A stretch of 64,000 nt of DNA from Micromonospora solifontis (GTDB taxonomy: Bacteria > Actinomycetota > Actinomycetes > Mycobacteriales > Micromonosporaceae): contig NZ_RJLN01000024.1 of assembly GCF_003725545.1 (NCBI RefSeq), positions 1-64,000 of the forward strand, given 5' to 3'. The notes below the pieces were generated by a model, which was not told the origin of the DNA, did not search any database, and saw only the letters and a list, made by a program, of their open reading frames with translations. This document shows, piece by piece, positions 59,101-64,000 of this stretch. The stretch's first letter is position 1, and every line of letters starts with the position of its first letter. A program made the position numbers and the translations under genes.

Positions 59101-59772
59101 GAGGCCGGACCGGGTGCCCGGGGCGTCCAGGAGACCGAGCAGCTCGTACGCCTCGACCGGCTCGCGCTTGCCCTTGAGCCGCAGCGGCCGCAGCGCCCGC
59201 CAGGAGGCGACATGCCGGGTCGCGGCGGAGGTACGCGCGCCGGCGTAGACGGCGCCGACGGCGGCGGCGTCGGCCAGCCGGGCGGCGGTGTTCACCGTGT
59301 CGCCGATGACGGTGTACTCGATCGCGGCCTGGATGCCGGCGATGACGTCGCCGGTGTTAAGCCCGACCCGCAGGCCGAGCGGCGCACCGCCGCCGCGCTC
59401 GTCGTCGAGCACCCGGCGGACGGCCCGCTGCATGGACAGCGCCGCCCGGACGGCCCGCTCGGCGTCGTCCTCGTGCGCCACCGGCGCCCCGAAGACCGCC
59501 ATGATGCCGTCGCCGGTCAGCTTGTCGACATGCCCGCCGAAGGTCTTGACCGCGCCCGCGAGGGCGGCCAGCACCCGGTCGGTCACCGCACCGACCCGCT
59601 CCGGGTCGAGATCCTCGGACCAGGAGGTGAAGTCGGAGAGGTCGCCGAAGAGCACGGTCACCACCCGCCGCTCGGCGGTGGGCAGGGTGGCGGCGGCCGG
59701 CAGCGCCGCTCCGCAGTTGTGGCAGAACTTCGCTCCCGGGACGGCGAGCGTGCCGCAGACGGGGCAGGTCAC
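56191..59772 (-). CDS. Class III nucleotidyl cyclase with AAA ATPase and TPR region
   Basis: 1193 residues from a GTG at 59772 that overlaps the stop of the MBL gene (GTGA). A zinc ribbon comes first (CPVCGTLAVPGAKFCHNCG). The cyclase domain at about 30-205 has VLFGDLSDFTSW, the substrate-specifying Lys in DKLTGDGIMAVFGAP, and IGDTVNTAARL with Asn and Arg, so adenylate cyclase activity is likely. An AAA/Orc-like ATPase follows (MTAEAGIGKSRF near 270; Walker B MVVDDLHD near 405). The last 500 residues are Ala-rich helical repeats of TPR type. This architecture is common in actinobacteria and probably senses a protein or metabolite. Part of a unit with the MBL hydrolase. Confidence 0.9.
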   Translation of the reverse strand: MTCPVCGTLAVPGAKFCHNCGAALPAAATLPTAERRVVTVLFGDLSDFTSWSEDLDPERVGAVTDRVLAALAGAVKTFGGHVDKLTGDGIMAVFGAPVAHEDDAERAVRAALSMQRAVRRVLDDERGGGAPLGLRVGLNTGDVIAGIQAAIEYTVIGDTVNTAARLADAAAVGAVYAGARTSAATRHVASWRALRPLRLKGKREPVEAYELLGLLDAPGTRSGLGDEAPFVGRETEIGRVAGRLAEVIDRGEPRVLLMTAEAGIGKSRFAAEVERLAAGYDVGAGRYAAHTGARVLSVRCAAFGERRRLAPLADLVRAAVGLPNDPATALTRPAVEERLRRLGQRLGRLSADLPPIAVDQLLALLGYAELPAAAENGEWNAASPPPDAEAVPNAVADLLSALAVEAPLVMVVDDLHDATTETINALGLTLNRLSGPVLVLLLGRPELVRTAGALTRVADAEVHALPPLRGADASRLLTSYLGGGKLPQADADRLLATAQGNPFYLAELVTLLMERGALTAGPGRGANVGWRLTPGSLGSRLLSRDLAAVLAARIDALPPDARSVLRDAAVVGDTVPEGALEALREQRVGLAGRPSAVAAVEADRAVEELLQRRMLHRSRTGFAFATPLMREAAYAGVSKAELAERHATLARWAAPESVEGGAAPSGGFTEAARDDFVAEHVERATALADAVKLRPDAPARAVAPLGVAALGRAARRALRSGEPALAVEYAERAGELARDGLPLADRVVHARALLQIGRPADALAFAEKIAANAGDAAAIRVSALLLAGQAHQTLGDADRAERAWQEALQVATAAELPTMRASAMRRLGMADFIAGRLGQASSRLAASYQVSLSAKDPRGQAWSLQNLAWVTTTRGDFAGTDAVLGRAARLFAELKDPYGRAWLRGTTAFARLLAGRLREACRLAQVFLPFGERVGEAWAVGTLRAVEAYATAELGELAEADRGARRAYREFAEVGDDWGQGFALVVRGVVARGLGEPEHAADLLTDALGYADQTTHPLLTGMAGTLRGFVALDMGDHESAERDARAVLTTVEPHNPQAPAQVAPRVLLAMARLAAGDSATAVGLLAPVATAAANTPSLLFSRRQTMARYASALLAHGQREQALDWAQRAMRAPAEDVRSKVIAAMVLAETLDACGRRAEALTSAEEAVRLAYGTEQRSERAVAEALRVRLTTA

Positions 59773-60563
59773 GGCTGCCCCACTCCGAGGTACTCGAGCT
59801 GGGCGCGGACCGACCACTCGGCGGCCCACCAGAGCGACCGGTCGACGTCGGCGTAGACCGTGGCGACCACCTCGGGCGCCGTGGTCGCGCCCGCGGCGAC
59901 CGCCGCCCGCACCTGGTCGAGCCGGGCCCGCCGGTGGGCCAGGTAGAACTCGGCGGCGGCGCCGCAGTCGGCCAGCGCCGGCCCGTGCCCGGGCAGCGCC
60001 GGGACGCCACGGTAGGTGGAGAGCAGCTCCAGGCTCGACAGGTAGTCCCCGAGGTGCCCGTCCGGGTGGGCGACCACCGTGGTGCCCCGGCCCAGGATGG
60101 TGTCGCCGGTGAGCACCACCCGCTCGTCGCCGTGCCCGACCAGGAAGCAGACCGAGTCGGCGGTGTGCCCGGGGGTGCCCAGCAGGCGGATCTCCAGGCC
60201 GGCGTCCAGCGCGGCGTCCGGCGTCAACGGCGCGCCGCCGACGGTGTGCGCCGGGTCGGCGGCGAGCACCGGCACCCCGCCGAGCAGCTCGCTCAGCCGC
60301 GGCGCGCCCTCGGTGTGGTCGGCGTGCCCGTGGGTGATCAGCACGAACCCGACCGGGCCCTGCGCCGCGATCGCGCCCAGATGCGTCTCGTCCGCCGGCC
60401 CCGGGTCGACCACGACCGCCTGCTCGGCGCCGGGCGCCCGGAGCACCCAGGTGTTGGTGCCGTCGAGCGTCATCGGCCCCGGGTTCGGCGCGCGCAGCAG
60501 CGTCACCCACCCCGGCAACTCGTCCGCGAGCGCCCCTGCGGCCCCGGTCACATGCCCGCCCAT
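59769..60563 (-). CDS. MBL-fold metallo-hydrolase
   Basis: 264 residues. The metallo-beta-lactamase motif THGHADHTEG supplies the main zinc ligands, with further His and Asp residues in GTPGHTADS, LTGDTILG and LPGHGPAL. It resembles beta-lactamase-like 2 (LACTB2-type) proteins, which act on RNA or small thioesters; the substrate here is unknown. It is translationally coupled to the cyclase gene downstream. It has the same position relative to RidA and DUF4177 genes as Rv3677c in Mycobacterium, where crp is its other neighbour. Confidence 0.9.
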   Translation of the reverse strand: MGGHVTGAAGALADELPGWVTLLRAPNPGPMTLDGTNTWVLRAPGAEQAVVVDPGPADETHLGAIAAQGPVGFVLITHGHADHTEGAPRLSELLGGVPVLAADPAHTVGGAPLTPDAALDAGLEIRLLGTPGHTADSVCFLVGHGDERVVLTGDTILGRGTTVVAHPDGHLGDYLSSLELLSTYRGVPALPGHGPALADCGAAAEFYLAHRRARLDQVRAAVAAGATTAPEVVATVYADVDRSLWWAAEWSVRAQLEYLGVGQP

Positions 60564-60594
60564 GGCAGCGATCGTACGACCCCGCTCGCCACTC

Positions 60595-60672
60595 CCCGCG
60601 ATCTTGCAGTTTCGGTTGGTGTTATGTCCTCTTGCGGGCCATCTGCCGGCACCGAAACCGCAAGATCGCGGG
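60595..60672. repeat. Intergenic inverted repeat, 22-bp arms
   Basis: Arms CCCGCGATCTTGC-A-GTTTCGGT (60595-60616) and its complement at 60651-60672 differ at one position; the spacer is 34 bases. It occupies most of the gap between the RidA stop and the MBL start. It is much longer than a simple terminator. Confidence 0.72.
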
Positions 60673-60681
60673 TACGGGACG

Positions 60682-61143
60682 TCAGGCGACCTCGACGATG
60701 ACCTCGACCTCGACGGGCGCGTCGAGGGGGAGCTCGGCGACGCCGACGGCGCTGCGGGCGTGCCGGCCGGCCTCGCCGAAGACGGCGCCGAAGAGGTCGG
60801 AGGCGCCGTTGATCACGCCCGGCTGACCGGTGAAGCCGGGCGCGCTGGCCACGAAGCCGGTCAGCTTCACCACCTTGACCACGTTCTCGAGCCCGACCAG
60901 GGCGTCGATCGCGGCGAGGGCGTTCAGCGCGCACCGCTGCGCCAGGTCCTTCGCCTGCTCGGCGGAGACGCCGTTGCCGACCTTGCCGGTGGCGAGCAGC
61001 TTGCCCTCCGCCATCGGGAGCTGGCCGGAGACGTAGACGTGCTGCCCGGACTGGACGGCCGGCACGTAGCTGGCCACCGGCGGCACCACCTCGGGCAGGG
61101 TCAGACCCAGCTCGGCGAGCTTCGCGTGCGGTCCGTTGCTCAT
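60682..61143 (-). CDS. RidA-family protein
   Basis: 153 residues from the ATG at 61143; a GTG at 61152 overlapping the DUF4177 stop would add three residues and is possible. RidA/YjgF enzymes hydrolyse reactive enamine and imine intermediates from PLP enzymes. The fold is clear (SGQHVYVSGQLPM, VGNGVSAEQAKDLAQRC, VVKLTGFVAS, LPLDAPVEVEVIVEV). The usual arginine of the RidA active site is not evident in the C-terminal part, which suggests one of the divergent subfamilies rather than canonical RidA. Rv3678c is the positional counterpart. Confidence 0.9.
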   Translation of the reverse strand: MSNGPHAKLAELGLTLPEVVPPVASYVPAVQSGQHVYVSGQLPMAEGKLLATGKVGNGVSAEQAKDLAQRCALNALAAIDALVGLENVVKVVKLTGFVASAPGFTGQPGVINGASDLFGAVFGEAGRHARSAVGVAELPLDAPVEVEVIVEVA

Positions 61144-61148
61144 GCCGG

Positions 61149-61304
61149 TCACGCCTTCGGGCGCTTGAGGTAGGCGACGAGCTGCTCCGGGTTCGGGCCG
61201 GGAACCACGGAGACCAGCTCCCAGCCGTCCTCGCCCCAGTTGTCGAGGATCTGCTTGGTCGCGTGGACCAGCAGCGGGACCGTGGCGTATTCCCACTTCT
61301 GCAT
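61149..61304 (-). CDS. DUF4177 small protein
   Basis: 51 residues, MQKWEYATVPLLVH to YLKRPKA, with the signature pair NWGEDGWELVSVVP. It is the normal full length for this family and corresponds to Rv3678A in Mycobacterium, again next to a RidA-like gene. Function unknown. Its stop is 5 bases before the RidA ATG, so the two are expressed together. Confidence 0.88.
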   Translation of the reverse strand: MQKWEYATVPLLVHATKQILDNWGEDGWELVSVVPGPNPEQLVAYLKRPKA

Positions 61305-61366
61305 CGGGTGAAGGCTCCCTTGCCTGGCATGGACTTCGGTCAGGCACAGCCTACGATCCGGCGGAG

Positions 61367-61816
61367 CTACCGGGACGCGGGACGCTGCTCCGGGGCCGGG
61401 GGCGGTTCGCCGCACGGCCCCTCGTGGTCGTACCGCTGGGGGCACCGGGTGCGGTCGGGGAGCAGCAGGTCGCAGAAGACACGGTGCCGGTTGTTCTGGT
61501 CGTCTGCGGTGGAGACCGTCGTCTCGCCGGCGTCCAGCTCGCTGAGGAAGCCCAGCGAGGTGGCCACGGTGCCGGCCAGCGCGGTGGCCGCCGCCAGGTC
61601 GGCGACCCGGACCGGCAGGTGGATGACGTATCCCGGCTCCTCGTCGTCCCGGGCGCGCTCGCCGGGGCGGATCAGCGCGCGGAGCTCCTCGACCGGCTGC
61701 CAGTAGGACCGCTCGTTCAACGACGGGACCGTGCCGGACCCCTCGGCCGCACCGGGTCGCCCGGCCCGCCCACCGGGCGGGAACTGGGCTCGGGGAATGT
61801 TCTCCGCGTCGCGCAT
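61367..61816 (-). CDS. Hypothetical protein
   Basis: 149 residues from the ATG at 61816, preceded by GGAGG at good spacing; other in-frame starts at 61858 and 61942 lack one. No signal peptide or membrane helix. The central part, YVIHLPVRVADLAAATALAG, and the C-terminal NNRHRVFCDLLLPDRTRCPQRYDHEGPCG contain three cysteines and two histidines that could bind a metal. Not recognised. It lies upstream of DUF4177 on the same strand, 62 bases away. Confidence 0.65.
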   Translation of the reverse strand: MRDAENIPRAQFPPGGRAGRPGAAEGSGTVPSLNERSYWQPVEELRALIRPGERARDDEEPGYVIHLPVRVADLAAATALAGTVATSLGFLSELDAGETTVSTADDQNNRHRVFCDLLLPDRTRCPQRYDHEGPCGEPPPAPEQRPASR

Positions 61817-62168
61817 GTACTGCCTCCGGGCGTCGTACCTGGTCAAAGTCGCCACCATCCGGCTCGGACCCACTGCCCGGTCCGGCCGCCGCGTCGCGAC
61901 GAACGTAGGACGCGCCGGGAGTCCCGGCAACGGGACGCGCACGGTCGATCACGTCCAGTCACATATGCGACACATTTCTCGTCGGCAACGCGGCGGCCCG
62001 TTCACGTACCCGGCGGATCGACGCGCGCTCCGCCCGGGTACGCGGGGCTGGCAAGTCGGCCATCGACCGCTACCCTTCCCGTCTGGGACGGGCGACCCCG
62101 CTCGCCCGCCGTGCTGATCACGCGTCCGTCGCCTGGGGCGGCGACGGCGCCGCACCCCGGGGGAAGAC
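61817..62168. other. 352-bp divergent non-coding region
   Basis: Separates two divergent genes. It contains an AT-rich near-palindrome GTCACATATGCGAC at 61958-61971 (one mismatch) and a GC-rich stretch before the forward gene, which starts after GGGGGAAGAC. The remaining bases show no ORF with support. Confidence 0.5.
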
Positions 62169-62864
62169 ATGACCCAACCGCCCATCGGCGGCGCCGCCGC
62201 GCCCGGTGGCCCCTCGCCCGAGCAGTCGCCCGTCGGCGCCACGCCGACGCCCGGGGCGTACCCGTCGCCGACCCCCGGGACGTACCCGCCGGCCCCCGGG
62301 ACGTACCCGCCGGCCCCCGGGGCGTTCCCGCCGCCGACCGCCGGGGCGTACCCGCCGGCCCCAGGGGGGTCCCCGCCGCCCGCGCCCGGTTATCCGCCGT
62401 ACCAGACCCCGCCGCCCCCGAAGAAGCGGCGCGGCCTGCTGATCGCCTCGATCGTGCTGGCCGCGGCGGTGCTGCTCTGCGGTGGTGGCGGCACGGCCGC
62501 GTTCCTGACCCTGCGGAACGCGGAGGAGGGCCAGGGCGCGAAGGAGCCCGCCGTCGCGGTGGACGGTTTCCTCACCGCCGTCTACAAGGACCGCGACGCC
62601 CGGAAGGCGGCCACCTTCGTCTGCTCCGCCTCCCGGGACGACAAGAAGATCGCCGCCAAGGTCGCCGAGGTCAAGAAGTACGCCACGCAGTACCAGAACC
62701 CACGGTTCCGGTGGACCAGCCCGAAGGTGGACAACCGGACCGGGGACCGGGCGACCGTGACCACCCGGCTCACCATGACCACCGCGGACGAGAAGGTCGC
62801 CGACCAGGACCTGCGCTTCACGGTGGTGCAGAAGACGGGTTGGTGGGTCTGCGAGGTCGCCTGA
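62169..62864 (+). CDS. Proline-rich single-pass membrane protein, NTF2-like outer domain
   Basis: 231 residues. The N-terminal 85 residues are a cytoplasmic Pro/Gly/Tyr-rich tail made of seven-residue repeats (PGTYPPA and variants). One membrane helix lies near residues 92-116. The outer domain of 110 residues has cysteines in TFVCSAS and WVCEVA, and resembles NTF2-like/DUF4878 domains. The plan and the two cysteine positions are the same as in the gene at 6928-7485. Such proteins are common in actinobacteria; function unknown. It sits just before two ArsA-type genes on the same strand, with a 26-bp gap. Confidence 0.72.
   Translation: MTQPPIGGAAAPGGPSPEQSPVGATPTPGAYPSPTPGTYPPAPGTYPPAPGAFPPPTAGAYPPAPGGSPPPAPGYPPYQTPPPPKKRRGLLIASIVLAAAVLLCGGGGTAAFLTLRNAEEGQGAKEPAVAVDGFLTAVYKDRDARKAATFVCSASRDDKKIAAKVAEVKKYATQYQNPRFRWTSPKVDNRTGDRATVTTRLTMTTADEKVADQDLRFTVVQKTGWWVCEVA
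62250..62402 (+). repeat. Imperfect 21-bp tandem coding repeat
   Basis: About six to seven units encoding P-G-[TA]-[YF]-P-P-[AP] variants. Adjacent units at about 62275-62315 are nearly identical in DNA (CCCGGGACGTACCCGCC). The copy number may vary between strains by slippage. Confidence 0.6.
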
Positions 62865-62890
62865 TCCCGCCCGCTGGATAGGCTCGACGG

Positions 62891-63868
62891 GTGGCAGCAG
62901 CTGAGCAACCGGCCGACCCGGCCGGCACCGGGTGGCCGGCCCGCCTGCACGTGGTGACCGGGAAGGGCGGCACGGGCAAGACCAGCGTGGCCGCGGCACT
63001 GGCCCTCGGGCTGGCCGCCGGTGGCCGGCGCACCCTGCTGGTCGAGGTGGAGGGGCGGCAGGGCATCGCCCAGCTCTTCGGCACCGACCCGCTGCCCTAC
63101 GAGGAGCGGCACCTGACCGACGCTCCGGGCGGCGGCGAGGTGCGCGCCCTCGCGGTGGACGCCGAGGAGGCGCTCCTCGAGTACCTGGACATGTTCTACA
63201 AGCTCGGCGCCGCCGGCCGGGCGCTGCGCAAGCTCGGCGCCATCGACTTCGCCACCACCATCGCTCCGGGGCTGCGGGACGTGCTGCTCACCGGCAAGGT
63301 CAAGGAGGCCACCACCCGCACCACCGGCCAGCGCCGGGCGTACGACGCGGTGGTGCTGGACGCTCCGCCGACCGGGCGGATCGGCCGGTTCCTCAACGTC
63401 ACGGCGGAGACCGCCCGGCTGGCGAAGGTCGGCCCGATCAAGACCCAGAGCGAGGGCGTCTCCGCGCTGCTCCGCTCGCCGATGACCGCCGTGCACGTGG
63501 TGACCCTGCTCGAGGAGATGCCGGTCCAGGAGACCGTCGACGCGATCGCGGAGCTGACCCAGCTGGGCTTCCCGGTCGGCCGGGTGATCGTCAACGGGAC
63601 GCGGCCCCCGGTGCCGGCCGGGCGCGCGGTGACCGCGGCCGAGCTGAAGCGGGGGCTCTCCGCCGCCGGGCTGCCCACCGACGGCCGGACCGTCGCCGGG
63701 CTGGTCACGGAGGCCCGGGACCAGCAGATACGCCGGGAGCTGGAGGACTCGCTCCGGGGCGAGCTGGTGGAGCTGGGCCTGCCCCTGATCGAGCTGCCGC
63801 TGCTGCCCGACGGGGTCGATCGGGCGGGGCTGGAGACGCTGGCCAGGGCGCTCGTCCGGGCCGATTGA
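62891..63868 (+). CDS. ArsA-family ATPase (first of a pair)
   Basis: 325 residues from a GTG. The deviant P-loop GKGGTGKTSVAAAL near residues 26-38 places it in the ArsA/Get3 branch of the SIMIBI ATPases. Further segments are VVLDAPPTGRIGRFL (switch II region) and VIVNGTRPP. It has only one ATPase half, like the actinobacterial paired proteins Rv3679 and Rv3680, which form an ATPase complex tied to envelope or lipid functions. The next gene starts 57 bases later and looks like the partner. There is no arsenic gene nearby, so arsenite export is unlikely. Confidence 0.9.
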   Translation: MAAAEQPADPAGTGWPARLHVVTGKGGTGKTSVAAALALGLAAGGRRTLLVEVEGRQGIAQLFGTDPLPYEERHLTDAPGGGEVRALAVDAEEALLEYLDMFYKLGAAGRALRKLGAIDFATTIAPGLRDVLLTGKVKEATTRTTGQRRAYDAVVLDAPPTGRIGRFLNVTAETARLAKVGPIKTQSEGVSALLRSPMTAVHVVTLLEEMPVQETVDAIAELTQLGFPVGRVIVNGTRPPVPAGRAVTAAELKRGLSAAGLPTDGRTVAGLVTEARDQQIRRELEDSLRGELVELGLPLIELPLLPDGVDRAGLETLARALVRAD

Positions 63869-63925
63869 CTCACACCTGCGGCCGGCACGGAGCAGAGACA
63901 CCCTCCAGACCGATACGCTCGATTG

Positions 63926-64000
63926 GTGCCTTCCGAAGACGCGGCGCCTCCGCTGGACGTCGACCAGATCCTCGCCGACCCCGGCGTACGGATCGTGGTC
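63926..64000 (+). CDS. Probable second ArsA-family ATPase, cut by the window end
   Basis: A GTG at 63926 opens a frame (VPSEDAAPPLDVDQILADPG and onward) that runs off the window after 25 codons. The position directly after the first ArsA-type gene matches the Rv3679-Rv3680 pair. The P-loop is not yet reached, so the family is inferred from context only. Confidence 0.55.
   Translation, partial: MPSEDAAPPLDVDQILADPGVRIVV

Noticed and set aside
61958..61971. Possible Crp-binding site
   Set aside because: The arms read TCACA then TGTGA-like, the reverse of the TGTGA-N6-TCACA order, so it does not fit Crp.

Overview
The window is very GC-rich (third codon positions are almost all G or C), uses many GTG starts and four-base GTGA/ATGA gene overlaps, and carries mycosin, EccC/EccD, MarP, a Crp very close to the mycobacterial protein and other actinobacterial families. 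Gene content and protein similarity point to a member of the Micromonosporaceae, most likely Micromonospora or a close relative. This is chromosomal DNA. I found no rRNA, tRNA, integrase, transposase or CRISPR array.

Layout. (1) 0-7 kb: a forward operon resembling a conjugative type IV secretion apparatus, with a VirB4/TraC-like ATPase, a polytopic VirB6/TrbL-like membrane protein, a single-pass TcpC/VirB8-like protein, a lysozyme-like plus M23 wall hydrolase, and an unknown protein. (2) 7-16 kb: a large secreted subtilisin with a divergent HTH regulator, then an FtsK/EccC-like protein whose nucleotide sites look inactivated, coupled to a coiled-coil membrane protein. (3) 16-25.6 kb: folE, ftsH, hpt, an AraC/GlxA regulator, tilS, a zinc protease, dacB and ppa. 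The order matches the Mycobacterium tuberculosis Rv3609c-Rv3628 region. (4) 25.6-32.5 kb: a reduced type VII secretion set (eccD, eccC, mycP), with no Esx substrates, eccB or eccE in view. (5) 32.5-40.3 kb: two PAP2 phosphatases, marP, Nudix, TlpA, nth, capA-like, cbiZ and crp. (6) 40.4-50.5 kb: a phosphoesterase, then a TetR-led operon with an AtuA-family protein, two acyl-CoA dehydrogenases and both subunits of a biotin-dependent acyl-CoA carboxylase, probably for branched or isoprenoid acyl-CoA catabolism. (7) 50.6-59.8 kb: secreted proteins, a frameshifted Ser/Thr kinase and a class III nucleotidyl cyclase. (8) 59.8-64 kb: an MBL hydrolase, RidA, DUF4177, two unknowns and a pair of ArsA-type ATPases.

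Blocks 5 and 8 together keep the order of M. tuberculosis Rv3671c-Rv3680 (marP, nudix, tlpA, nth, crp, MBL, ridA, DUF4177, arsA, arsA). Here it is split by about 19.5 kb of accessory genes between crp and the MBL gene. Several palindromic elements lie in and around that insertion. These are a 24-bp-arm inverted repeat at 56.1 kb, a 22-bp-arm inverted repeat at 60.6 kb, and a REP-like short element seen at 18.8, 42.5 and 47.2 kb. The 42.5 kb copy is read through in frame inside a coding gene.
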